Positions 1 through 11,491 of a DNA stretch of 64,000 nt are shown piece after piece. The translations under genes and the position numbers were made by a program. Within the stretch, counting starts at the first letter, position 1; each line of letters starts with the position of its first letter. The stretch covers positions 62,001-126,000 of the forward strand of contig WOFQ01000057.1 in NCBI GenBank assembly GCA_012184525.1, given 5' to 3'. The DNA is from Xenoacremonium recifei. Its lineage: Eukaryota; Ascomycota; Sordariomycetes; Hypocreales; Nectriaceae. The notes beneath the pieces were generated by a model. That model ran no database searches. It saw only the letters and a list, made by a program, of their open reading frames with translations, and was not told the origin of the DNA.

Positions 1-787
1 CACCAAGTGAAGGATGGTCGGACTTGTGTCCGATGATCTTGTCGTCGTCACTTGATGCGCGTTCTGGGATGGAATTCAGGGCGCAAAAAGCACTGTCTCC
101 GCGTCGACGTCTACCGAGGCGAATAGGAAGGGGAAAAAAAACTACAAGTCCTGAATAGTCTTGACGAAGGATTTGACCTAGATATTGATGTAGCTATCGC
201 TTACTATATATCCCTGCAATTCCTGCAACCTCGAGTTCCCCGCATGAACCTATCTTTGCGATTCAACGCTGCACTCAGCCTATTGACCGCTTATCACATA
301 CCTGCTATAGGTAGCGTTACTGTAAAGCCAGATCTAGGACACATGTCCGGCTCTAGCTCCCGCCATCGGATGCAACTCTCCCGAAACTCGCTCTAAACGA
401 GTAAATTCGCCGCTCTTTGCACCGACAATGGCTCGTTACGAGACAGACTTTACCCCAGACGAATGAGACCCCGCACACTAAGTCTCTGACTTCGTACGTG
501 ACCTTGATTCCGCACATTTGTTGCTAGCATTTGTGGGGGTCCCAGAGTCACCCCCAGTCCCCAGACTATGGACAGGCGGAAGTCTGCCGACATCTGGGGT
601 GTTTAGTGGCGGAAAGTGGAAGATTTCTCTCCCGTCGCGGTGCCAGACTTCTGGCGGCTCCCGGATTGCGGATATATAGCCCTGCCCTCCCTCCGCTCCC
701 CGCCCAGGAGAAGAATTCAAGCCTGCCTCTTTATCTACGACTTCTTTGGAACTTGAAAGGTGTCCCGCCACCAAGACTTCCGTCAAG
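1..787. other. Intergenic / 5' region of the first transporter
   Basis: No convincing gene is visible here. Open frames near 480-1030 on both strands are short, use non-ATG starts or overlap the transporter's first exon, and show no family motif. The last few hundred bases are the presumed promoter and leader of the MFS transporter that starts at 788. Confidence 0.5.
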
Positions 788-3007
788 ATGGAGCAGACGA
801 ACAAAGCCCAGACCGAGACCATCGAGCGTGCCACAACCGAGGATGTCCAGAACACCATCGCGAAGGGCGGCGTGCCGCTCATGCGCACGAAGGAGGATGA
901 CCTACCTGTCTGGAAGAGTGTTCTCAGATTCAAATTACTGGGCATGATCGCGATGGGTGCGGCGTTTAGTGCGTCGCTGGATGGATATCGTACGTTGTAC
1001 TCTTGCGTCGAGACCGCGCCATTTTCGACCAATGATTGCTAACACGTCGCATGATAGAAATCAATTTGAACGGTGGAATCGTCTCGAACAAAGGCTTCAT
1101 CCGGCAGATGGCTAACCCTGGCACGACTATCATCGACGCCAAATACGTCTCGGCTTGGGGCGGAATCCAATCAGCTGGACAGACTATTGGTCAAGTGGTA
1201 CGTGGTTAAGAAGAAGGAGATGTTCTTCTGAACCCATGAGAACCATTGCTAATATTACTACTGCAAATAGTTCTTGCAGTTTGCCACAGAGCGCTTGGGT
1301 CGCAAGATCGCCTTGTACATCATCTGGATTACCCTGACACTGGTAAGTGATTCTGATGAGATAAACATTATAGTGATTAAGGCTAATAAGTCCATCAGAG
1401 CATCTTCATTGAAACCTTTGCTACGCGCTGGGACCATTGGCTGGTTGCAAAGCTCTTTTCGGGCATGGGTGTTGGCATGTTGCAGTCTACCCTGCCTCTC
1501 TACCTGTCCGAGATCGCACCCACTCAGTTGCGTGGATTTTTCATCAACGCGTATAGTTTGTAAGTTTCAGATCTCTCATATTACCCAACTGGTACTAATA
1601 CTTGCGTCCCTTAGCTGGTTTGTCATCGGTCAGCTCTTTGCTTCAGTCGCCCTCAACCAGCTCAATGCTTCCGACCCCTACGATTTCCGCACGGCTATTT
1701 ACACTCAGGTAAGTTTCAAACGCCAAATTGTCCCTACGGCTCGTTTCAAATGAGCTAACAAGATGTTCTATAGTGGGGAATGATTGGCGCGTTGGCCGTC
1801 ATATTCGTCCTTCTTCCTGAATCTCCATGGTGGCTAGTCAGCAAGGACAAGACCGATAAGGCTGCAAAGGTTTTGACCCTCTGCCATGGACATCTTGAAG
1901 GATACAATGTTGAGGAACAAATTGTACCAAACTCTCCCCCACAAAACCAGCTGGATGGATATGCTGACAAGTTACCCAGAGTGTAATGAAAGCCACAGTC
2001 ATGATGGAGCGACATATCGCACAGCGGGAAGAGAAGGAGGGGATTTGGTCCGTTTTCCAAGGTCGAAACTTGATTCGATTCATTATCGCTGGTTGGCCCA
2101 AGATTGTGCAACAGTTCGTGGGATTGTCCGTCTTCAACACCTATGCGACCTACTTCTGTAAGTGCATGCGCTGTCTTATCCGGGTGTCAAATGCTAACCG
2201 TCCTGGAGTCCAAAATGCAGGAAGCGCGGACCCTTTCATGGTCACCATGATCCTCTCTTGCGTCCAGCTGATTTCGATGATCTTCACCGTCACCCTTACC
2301 GATGAGCTTGGACGTCGACCTCTGACAGTCTACCCTTATTTCGTCACCGTGCTTTCCGTTCTGTGCCTCGGTATTGTTGGATGTTTCGATTACACCGATA
2401 AGGCGCTCAGTGCTCTTCTCGTAAGCTACAATATCAGAACGTTTGCCTTAAGTATCGCTGACTCTTTCATGCTAGATCTTTTTCGCCTGCTTAGCTACAT
2501 TCTCTACCACTGGTGCATCGGCCATCGGCTACGCCTACGCAACTGAGGTTCCTCAACAAAGAATTCGAGCCCAGACTGCGGGTTGGGCTTTGGCCTCTTC
2601 GAACTTGATTGCTCTCATGTTCAGCTTTTGCACCCCGATCATGATCCACGGCACGCACCCCGAATGGGGCGTAAAGACCGGCTTCTTGTAAGTCATACTT
2701 GTACCTGAAACGTAGGTACTCTCGATCACTAATGCTTTTTGTGATAGCTTCGCTGGCACCGGCGCCATCTCAGTGGCAATTGCTTGGTTCATTCTGCCAG
2801 AAGTTGCTCGACGAACTCCGGCCGAAATTGATGAATTGTTAGTAGCCTCGAAGTGCCCCTCAACATGATTAATTATCTAACCGTGTACCTTGTTGCAGGT
2901 TCGAAAAGAAAGTCAACCTCCGAAAGTTCAAACACCATATCACCGAAGTTCAAATGCGCGCGGACGAGGAATATCACGAGATGGAAAACCCGACTACAAC
3001 CGTCTAA
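788..3007 (+). CDS. MFS alpha-glucoside/sugar transporter (maltose-permease type)
   Basis: Predicted plasma-membrane sugar:proton symporter of the major facilitator superfamily, about 539 residues and 12 membrane spans. Eleven exons were inferred; introns: 990-1057, 1198-1270, 1343-1398, 1560-1614, 1709-1773, 1924-1979, 2158-2208, 2421-2475, 2688-2747, 2838-2898. Sugar-transporter motifs visible in order are ERLGRK in the loop between spans 2 and 3, PESPWWLV after span 6 (typical of the fungal maltose/alpha-glucoside branch), DELGRRPL between spans 8 and 9, and PEVARRTPAEIDELF at the end. The last is a variant of the usual PETKGRT box, with TKG replaced. ATG 788 is used because the frame open from 746 begins with TTG. 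The intron ending at 2208 uses a GAG acceptor, chosen because it restores a YFFQNAG join. Substrate assignment (maltose-like disaccharides) is family-level inference. Confidence 0.85.
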
Positions 3008-3384
3008 TACAACCGGAACGAGAAGGCATGCTCTCACAGGGTTATATTCCCATGTTCAATGGGATTACGCTTACAACTTTGGCTTGACGAAATATTGGTT
3101 TAGCCATCCGAGGCGAATGATGAGAATATTTCCTGGCTGGAGAGCTGTAATAGGTCACATTTTCCCTTCAGGTCGATGGTACATTTAATCATGAATGATC
3201 TTTATATATTCAACATGGAGACCTTGCCATTTCATACAAACATAAATATGTACCCGAGCTTGATCTGAAATTTCGGGGCCCAGCTTTGACGTTGAAATGC
3301 TCGCTAAGTGCGTGAACCTTCCACCATAATTGACTCTATGCAAAAGTCCACCTTCAGTAAGTTCCAAGAAGTTCAAACATCCGC
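3008..3384. other. Convergent intergenic spacer
   Basis: This lies between the 3' ends of the transporter (+) and the secreted-protein gene (-), so it should hold both terminator/polyadenylation regions. No gene is recognised. Confidence 0.5.
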
Positions 3385-4190
3385 CTAAACGGTGATGCCG
3401 GCCAAGAGGCCAACGATGGGCTCCAGGATGGGGACCAAGACACCCTCGCCGAGACCAGAGAGAAGGGGAGTGAGAGCAGCGATGAGTCCAGGGACGATTG
3501 CGCCAACGAGACCAATGACAAGGGTCAGCAGGCTCGAGACAATGCTCAGCACAGAGTGGAGGAGCGATTGGATCTCAGTGGTGACTCCGAGGGTCCCAAC
3601 AACGGTCTTGACAGCGGCGAGGAGCTCAGAGACGAGAGTGATCACGAGAGTGAGCACGGTGTTGACGTCGCTGGTAGCGACCTCAAGTCCGGCAACGTCG
3701 GTGAGGCTGGTGACAACACCGGTGACAGCGTAGTGGATGGCGGAGAAGTGCTTCAGAACAGTGGTCTGGGCGGTGACCTTAGAGACAGTACCCTCCTTAA
3801 CGTTTGAGACAACGGTCTCTGCACGGGCAAGTTAGCAGTCGAAAGACCAGGCACAGGATTTTACTTACGGACGGCAGTGGTGTGGGTCTTCACCGTGTCG
3901 ACGAGGCCAGAAACAACCTCGATGAGTCCGTTAACGTCGACAACGACAACGCTGCGCTTCACCGACGAAGTAGCGCCGCTAACGACCTCGCCAGCGTTGG
4001 GGACCTTGCTCAGGGCAAGATCCTCGACATTCTCGACAGCCTCCTGGACCTGGCGAGTGGCAATTCCCGCGACAGTTCCAACGACAGGGACGGTCTCGAC
4101 CGTCTCGACAGCTCCGTTGACGAGCTCGACGATGGGGGCAGCCATGACGGACGCGGCCAGCGTGGCCATAGAAACAATGCTGAACTTCAT
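3385..4190 (-). CDS. Small secreted Val/Leu-rich protein, function unknown
   Basis: Two exons (4190-3869 and 3818-3385; intron 3819-3868 with a GTAAGT donor) give about 251 residues. The N-terminus is a clear signal peptide (MKFSIVSMATLAASVMAAP, likely cleaved after AMAAP-like alanines). The mature protein has no cysteine that I can see. It is built from amphipathic Val/Leu/Thr/Gly-rich stretches with repeated phrases such as VETVETVP, VVSGLVDTV and LTLVITLVSELLAAV, and its C-terminal third is strongly hydrophobic. I do not recognise a family. It resembles lineage-specific secreted or cell-wall-associated proteins of Eurotiales. A TATATA-like box lies near 4324-4330 upstream. High G/C at third codon positions suggests a well-expressed gene. 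Confidence 0.75.
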
Positions 4191-7100
4191 TGTGAAGGAG
4201 TGTGTAAGAATAAAATTAAAGAGTGACTGGTTATTGACAACGAAGGTGGTAGCTTATAAAGAATGAAGCTGACTGCTGGCGAACTGAGAGTTGTCGAGAA
4301 GCAATTATGGAAGACTGGCGAGCATTATATAGGAGTCGCGAGAACTCCCTCATACGTCACATAGGCTGTTGTGACATGACGTAGAAAAGGCGTCGTGACT
4401 TCTTCGCACTCTGTTTGTCTAGACCCGTGAAGATCAAAATCTAGGATGCCTAGGCCGGCACTCGTTGTGAAGAACTAGCTGGGCTCCGTTGCACGCTTGG
4501 CGATCACAATATCATGCGTCGGCATATAGGAGGCCCTACCAGCTAGTTCCGATCACCCGAATGCTCTTTGCGGGGAATTGAAACGTTTTGCTCCATGCTG
4601 ATCTCAGGAGCCATGCGAAAATGACACCATTGTAGGTGCAATTGTGTGAACTGCTGCGGAAGAAAATAATGGCGTTTACTCTCTGACTCTCTTTCGTGTC
4701 CAGTTACTTCCATCAGAACCACTCCGCGGGGCTAGGATGTTTTCCAGAGTTAAATCCGCTAGTAACCCTATAATTTACGGAGCAGGGCCAGCATATGTGA
4801 AAGCTTGCTGTTCAGCCTTCCCAATGCCGATCAAAAAGCTTCGTCTGCGGAGTACTCAAGCTATTGCCAGGGTAAATCCGTAGTTCAGGGGGGATCGCCG
4901 CTCTAGACAAACCCTGGCCCCGTAGCATCGGCAGATGATCCCGGACAACGTGTTGAGAAGTTAGGAGAATTACTGGGCCTTCACTCCATATATTCTGCAA
5001 GGAACGCCAAGATCATCATAGGAGGGTTACTAAAGCATGTCGGCGCCTTGAGCGGCCAACGAAGAGATTGCATATGGACCAAATTCATTGACATTAAGAG
5101 TCATGACGTCTACGACACAATCTAGACCTCATAGCACAGAATGAGTTCCCTCGTTCCAGGTAACCGGGTTTCTTACCTTTCGTGCGTCCAATTCCATACC
5201 TTGCGAGATACATAGACGCCGTTCGCCTTAATGTACTTGTGTTTGCATATGTAGAACCCTGCTCTCAGGGTTTCAATCCTTTCATTTACCGAAAGATTCT
5301 AGACCGCATGTTCGAATGGCGAAATCAGCGGCGAGTTTAGTGAACTCCCTGAGAGATCGGTCTCCTTGCCCCTACCAGCCTCCTTGCTACCAATGCTACT
5401 GAGGAAAGGGGGTAGGGTAGATGAATTCCGCTTGTTTCTATTACATAAACACAAGTGATCAATGAAGGATTTTGTGCTGTAGTATTGACGAAATCTTGGG
5501 AACGGAGCAGATGTCTATAGATTTCCTGGAGGCTCATAATAACGATCTTGATACATTGTAATATTCCATAGCATCCTACTTAGTATGTGCTATCTTCTCA
5601 CTTGATTTAGAACAACCTTCGATGGTATTTAAGAGATTTATCAAACACAAAATATGACCTCACTACGGTTGCAGCTGGAGGCTTTATTGTGCGTCTTTAG
5701 GGTATGTGAGGAGACTGTTCCCTTACACGCCTCAACCATATGACATTTGACTAGTGGGAAGGAATAGGTCGGACAATTTCGTCTTTTCCAGGTTTCTGTT
5801 ATAGCTAGCCCGCCCTGTCAACATTGCTTAAATGAGATAAAATTGTGAGATAAAGAAGACCTGTCTATTATGCTTACCCAGAGAACACGTCACTCAAAAC
5901 AAGACTTGCAGCTTATCTATGGACTTCCGAGTTAATTCTGCTCATACCCCCACGGTCCCCTCGAGCTTTCCGGATTACAAATTCTGTGAGTCGCTCTCTC
6001 GGTCTATTGTATACCCATTGATGTGATACTGACGAGTCCAGACTGAATATCTCGATAGTATAACATGAAGACCTATTTTTGCCATTGCCGGAACCATGTC
6101 CTTAGTCTCCCCATCGTCCTCAATTTCCAGCGTAACCCTTCTCCTGCAATGACTGTAAAGTGTATCCAGGATCTTGGCAACGATCTCGTTGTTGAGGTCG
6201 GGAGCAACAGGGGTACTATGCATCCCCTTGAAACCCCTGCCCTTGTCTTGTTTCAAAAGCGAGCACCTACAAGCTAGGGTATGTGCCGAAAGTGGGCAAT
6301 GGATCCTTTCATACTACCTTCGGCGACACCGCCTGATGGGTCAACTAAAGTTTGTCATCTGTCACATACTGGGAATGGAGCGGCCGAGCTGGGATGGGCA
6401 GGAAAATGGACCTTTGGTTGCTATCACCGTCGGTCAACATGAAGAGGTTGATTACTTTGATATCCTATTCTACATCTCACAGGCCGCATTCATGATATTA
6501 ATCATTGTAATGCAGGGCTTTCTGGCCTCAATATTCCGTAATAAATAGGTCCTGGGGCTGGGAAAGCGGTATTATTGACGTATTTTTTGTATCGTCTGGC
6601 AGTTTTCGCATACTGTCCTCATCGAGCGCAGCCTTAGATTACTTGGACCTTGCTTGGGGGGACGCGCATATGCCATAGGATCTTTATTATAGTCAGACAT
6701 GAACAGGGACCTTTCTCGCCAGGTAACATTTCGCTGCCGCAGGAATCAAGTATCCCTGAGGATATGTCAAAATTACCAGTATCCTGGATCTAATTTGCTT
6801 GCCCAACAAAAGGGTCTACAGCTCCAATGAAGTAGCCTACCTCAACGATTCATTTTCTTACAATACCAATAATGTTGGGGCGATTCGGGATCTATTTCAT
6901 AGTCCTGATTTCCGTTCCTTAGTCGAGAGGTCCTCTTTGGCTAACTTCATAGTTTTGAGAATTGTATCACCTCCCTTTTTTTCTTTTCTTTTTTGTTGTT
7001 TGTATGTGTGTGTGTGTGTTCAACTGATGACAGAAATCCCATATTCCCATCGTGCGTCAGTCTCTTCGCTTGGGGGCAATGTGTGATGGTGGTTTCTTAA

Positions 7101-7851
7101 CTTCTTAACTACACACGTTGCTCGCCGGAATCACAAATTTATTTGTGCGGAAGACGTACTAGGTGGCACGAGCGAAGGCCATATTCTACGAGAGGAACAT
7201 ACTTCACCAGGTAACCAACTTGTTATGGTTTTTTCCTCACAGAGAAATACACATGATCTTCTCTGGAAGGTTCTAAATAAACCTCTGAACACTTACCTGA
7301 CGGCTCGGATGTTTTTAATCTCATTAGACATTTACGCTCCGACCATGTTCACTTATTTTCCCAACCTTCCAGTCCAGTTGTGGTTGCGAGACGTGGTACA
7401 GAGCCCTCAACGGGAGTTGAACTTCCGATCTGGAATTTCGCGTGAACGCTGATGATACGTGTGTGATAATGATAGCAGCCGCAACCCTAATCAGTAGTCC
7501 GAAGTCTATTCTTACATTGTCTCCCTCTCGTGTCGTCCGAGACGCGGGTCTGGTGACTCAATCCCCGCTCGTACTCTTCGGCGAGACTAATCGAGTATTA
7601 GTGTCGCAAGATGTGACCATTACTGGACGTTTTGTGTTCGTGGCGATCCACGCTCAACGGGTTCGTAGCGCCCGCTTAAGTCCGAATGCGAGACACAAAA
7701 GGACGTTGAGACAGGAAAATGATGCCACACTGAGAGAGGAGAGTTGAGATATAAATTTTAAGTCCGTATCTGGTCTGGCATTTGTCTTTCCCTCAGGCCT
7801 CATGATTCTTCGGCAACCATAACCCAACAGAGTTCATACAGGATCGTCCAG
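4191..7851. other. 3.6-kb gene-poor stretch
   Basis: I find no gene I can support. Codon use is irregular, frames are short and frequently stopped, and no intron chain joins them. The longest open stretches are around 5975-6256 (-) and 6174-6548 (+). They overlap each other and neither has a recognised motif. A polypyrimidine tract and a (TG)n run lie at about 6971-7019. The proximal 4191-4400 bases hold the promoter of the secreted-protein gene, and the distal end the promoter of the SDR at 7852. It could contain decayed sequence. Confidence 0.45.
7005..7019. repeat. (TG)n microsatellite next to a pyrimidine tract
   Basis: Seven or so TG units run through 7005-7019, preceded by a C/T-rich tract at 6971-6992. 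This is a simple-sequence repeat inside the gene-poor stretch. Confidence 0.8.
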
Positions 7852-8893
7852 ATGAATCCGGTCAACACCAAACCATACCAGCTTCCGCCAGATGCGACTT
7901 GGCTCAGTAAAGCGTCCTTTCTCGAATCCATATTGACCTTTAACTAATTAAAGATGTCTCAACAAGTTACCGGCTGCTCATCCGGTATTGGCAAGGAACT
8001 TTCCCAACTTGTAGCCAGCAATTCCTGTCAGAGACTCATTGCGACAGCTCGAAACCCCTCGAGTCTCGATTACCTACCTGACGGAGATGCCAACATCCTG
8101 AAGCTTGCATTGGATGTCACCTCTGCCAGTTCTGTGAATGCTGCCTTTGCAGCTGCAGCTGCTCACTTTGGCGATACCTACAACCTCGATGTAGTCGTCA
8201 ATAATGCAGGATACTCACTCTCCGGTGACACGGAGGGTGCAACAGAGGAGGAGACTCACCAAGAAATGGAGACCCTTTTCTTTGGAACGGCTCGAGTGAC
8301 CACACGCGCTATTGAGGTGATGCGTCAAGCCAAGAACCACCGCGGTGGCATCATCTTCAATGTGTCTTCTCTTGCGGGTCTCTGTGGGTTTGCTGGACAT
8401 GCGTATTACCATGCTGGAAAATTTGCTGTTGAGGGCTTCACAGAATCTGTGGCTCGAGAGATGCATCCAGACTGGAACAGTAATATCACCTCCGAAACCT
8501 ACATCACAATTCAATAAAGGAAGCAAAATTTGAGACTGACTTGTTTGTATTTATGATGTAGTCAACTTCTGTATTCTCGAGCCTAGTGGTGTTCGCACCA
8601 ACTTCGAAGGGCACAGCAAAGCGCACATCAAGCCTCATCCCGCTTATGTAGCGGAAGACATGCCAGCGCGGAAGTTGGAGGGCTACGTGAAGATGGGCCT
8701 CAAGTCTCCCGCTATGTTGGAGCCTTCTGAGATAGCCAAGGCAATCCTGAAGATCGCCAGCCGCGGTGAACCGATCCCCCTTCGACTTCCTCTTGGGCCT
8801 GTGTGCTGGAAGATGGCCAAACTGAAGTCTGAAACATCTTTGGCGGATTTGGAAAAGGTCAAAGAGCTAAGCTCTTTAGGTCTCGAGTTTTAA
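7852..8893 (+). CDS. Short-chain dehydrogenase/reductase (SDR)
   Basis: Classical SDR of about 299 residues with three exons: 7852-7906, 7967-8479, 8562-8893. The small first exon is inferred. Splicing 7907-7966 (TAACTAAT branch, AAG acceptor) joins PDATWL to ITGCSSGIG and restores the full beta1 strand before the cofactor-binding glycine motif. Starting at the later ATG 7954 would cut that strand. Other SDR landmarks are NNAG, the catalytic serine region NVSSLAG and YHAGK for the Tyr/Lys pair. The C-terminal PSGVRTNF is typical of fungal proteins related to 17-beta-HSD/retinol-DH-like oxidoreductases. The reaction is NAD(P)-dependent alcohol/ketone interconversion; the substrate is unknown. 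Confidence 0.85.
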
Positions 8894-9121
8894 GAACAAA
8901 TGCCAGGTTGACAACCTGCCGGACAAGACATAATGCTCACTGGTGGCTTCTATGTTTACAAAGGCCTCTTGGAACCGGATGATGTAGGTGCAAGTAGATT
9001 CTATGTTCTTATAGGTGATACCGCACTCATTGGCTACTATCCACTGTGTGTGATTGGATCGACTTCTTCGTTCTAGAGAACTTTCTATCATCGCCACAAG
9101 TAGCTAAGTCTCATTATCAAC

Positions 9122-11095
9122 CTAATTATGCATCTTAGCTCCCTCCTCTGCCCTGATGTGAGAGTCCTCGGGATCATGGTGATAACGACCCGCATAAGCC
9201 GGCATTAGTCGACCCTTTCCGTTCACAACGAAGACACGATCATTTTCTCCGAGCCAGAGCGAGTCCAACTCCTCCAGGGTGCGTCCAGAGGTCTCAGGAT
9301 AGAATAGCCAGATGACAATACCAAAGAACAAGTTTAGCACGAAGAATATCATGTAGGACTTCCATCGGATATTTCCAATCATGATGGGAGTAATTTGGAC
9401 AATCATATAGTTGAAAATCCAATCACCGGCAGTGGCGATAGCAGCGCTGTAGGTTCGGTGGCGAAGGGGCATAATCTCAGCAGGATACAGCCAGGGGATA
9501 GCGAGCCATCCAACTCCAAATATTGCTTCATACAGGAAGAAGAACGCAAGCGATGCTTTGCTTCGAACAGTGGTGGGGTTGCTCTGGAGAGTACCCGCCT
9601 ATGATGCATGTCAGCTAGGAAGGCTCTGTCTTGGCCACGTAGAAACTTACGATCAAAAAGCAGAAAGCACAGCCGAAGGCCCCAATAATCAAGGGCTTGC
9701 GTCGGCTGATTCTATCAAGCCAAAAGAATGGGATGAGGCTAAAGACAAAGTAAGTCACTGCAACTCCCGCAGACAGCTGTAGGGATGTCTCCGTGGCCAT
9801 TCCCAGATCAGTAGTCAAGATTCGAGGAAAGTAGTAGACCTTTTAAAATATTAGGAGCGTTGTAACTGTTGATTAGGAGCCACATACTAGAACATTGATG
9901 CCGCTGAGCTGCTGCATAGCCTGAATACCTGGAAGAAGTTAGCTTGATGGTTTACTTGAAAGATTTGACTATTATACCGATTGCGAGCAAATACCGTCGT
10001 CGAATCTTTAGTGGGCCGCTCTGGAAGCATTCCATGATACTCCATGGTCCATCAGCCTGTTCTAAAGCCAGGACGTTGTCAATATCTGCTTTGGTCTTCC
10101 GCACATCCGGGTCATCAAGTGGGACATCTATGCCCTTGAGTTGAGCTAAAATGTCTACGGCCTCTTGATGCCTCCCATCTGAAGAAGTGGAACCAATCAG
10201 CGCGGATACAAGAAACTTGAGAGGCAATACGGACGCTTTGTAAGCCATCGAGGAGACTCAGGCAAGAAAATTGTCAGGACAACTTGGGCAATGATGAAGA
10301 TTAGCTGGGAGGCAATTGGAGCTCTCCAAACAGCTGGCCCGCTGGTGAAGTACATGCCGATATTATAATACGAGGCGATGACAATACCGAAAGCGATGAG
10401 AGTGCCCTCAGCAGCGACGAGACGGCCTCGAGACTTTGCCGGGCTCAGCTCGCTGACCCAAAGAGGAGTGGTAGCCGTATTGAAACCATTACCCCAACCA
10501 CTGTTAAAGATCATCAGTATTAGTCCTTGTTTTGACCTTTTGGGGATTCCTGCGTACCAAACAATGCGTCCAACAATCATTTGAGCAACCCCAAACGAAG
10601 AGGCCTGGAGAATTGCGCCAATTGCCATAAGTGTGGCACCCACAAAAAGACATCGTCTTCGTCCCAATTTCTCGCCAATTACAAAAACACTAATTGCACC
10701 AGCGAAGCATCCGATCCTAAAAGTTGTTAAAAAAATTCGCCTGTTATTTGAAACTCCATACTCACTCATAAATCGCGCTGATAGTTCCCAGGAGACCATT
10801 TGATGGGTGGCCAAATTGGGCCAAGAAATCCTCGGAAGTGTTGATGCCCTAGAAACGTCAACATTCTTCTATCAATAGCTAGAATTTTCGGGGAGCTTAC
10901 ACCTAAGACACCCTGATCGTATCCAAAGAGTAAGAAACCAACAGTTCCGGTAAACGAAATTGCGCGCATGAGCGTCTTGCCTTGATGACCAAAGAAGTAT
11001 CGAGCTCGTGGGGCAGCGATATCGATATTGCCAGCACCTCGGACAGAGTTGTCCGAGGCAGACTCCACCATATCGGAGTTTGTTTTTTCGTTCAT
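9122..11095 (-). CDS. MFS sugar transporter (lactose-permease/hexose-transporter type)
   Basis: About 536 residues in eight exons. Introns: 10849-10900, 10717-10765, 10501-10557, 10179-10234, 9929-9977, 9840-9887, 9599-9650. Sugar-porter signatures are GYDQGVLGG in span 1, GEKLGRRR between spans 2 and 3, VCGWGNGFNT, SKSRGRL-like AKSRGRL in span 4, PESPRWL after span 6, QQLSGINVLVYY in span 7, and PETSGRTLEELD after span 12. Intron 10179-10234 needs a weak GTCCGT donor to give SPRWLTKHGR, the expected length for this loop. The same donor type occurs in the P450 at 40493-42477. Likely a plasma-membrane proton symporter for hexoses or disaccharides. It is the second sugar transporter in the first 11 kb. 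Confidence 0.85.
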
Positions 11096-11491
11096 CCTGA
11101 ATGACTACTGACTTTGGGGGAAATTGATGCAAGTGAGGCGAGTAGAACTCGATATCGAGCCGAAGAAAACATCACGGCTGCGTGAAGTTATTATAACCAC
11201 AGCACAAGCCGAAGACCAGTCTTCTCGTGTGGGGTTCCATCCGGGGTAGTTTTACTCAGTGGCCAGGAAGCGGGGAAGCTCGCCGAGAACTTCTGCGTCC
11301 GGTATAGATCCCCATTGCTAGTGCTCCCAGGAATTCCTGGGCGAAGGTCACGGGCTTCCCCAACCCGAAAGCTCTGGAGAACGTGGGGTTATTTCGCCGG
11401 CCTTAAGACCTCGGCGAGCTTCGTCTTGGCTGTTCCAACCTCGTGGGCATCCGAATACCGACAAGGGGTGTCTTCCTGCTCGACGTGCATT
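11096..11491. promoter_or_regulatory. Divergent promoter between sugar transporter and Zn2Cys6 regulator
   Basis: 396 bases separate the transporter start (11095, -) from the regulator start (11492, +). The head-to-head arrangement suggests, but does not prove, that the regulator controls the transporter. No further gene is seen. Confidence 0.45.

Noticed and set aside
2158..2220. CAG acceptor at 2220 for transporter intron 7
   Set aside because: It would create a stop at the junction. The GAG acceptor at 2208 gives YFFQNAG in frame.
3392..4266. Plus-strand open frames opposite the secreted-protein gene
   Set aside because: They are mirror frames of a G/C-rich minus-strand gene with a clear signal peptide and intron. 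They show no motif of their own.
5975..6548. Protein-coding gene in the gene-poor stretch
   Set aside because: The two best frames overlap on opposite strands, are under 125 codons and have no recognised motif. Noted only as possible relics.
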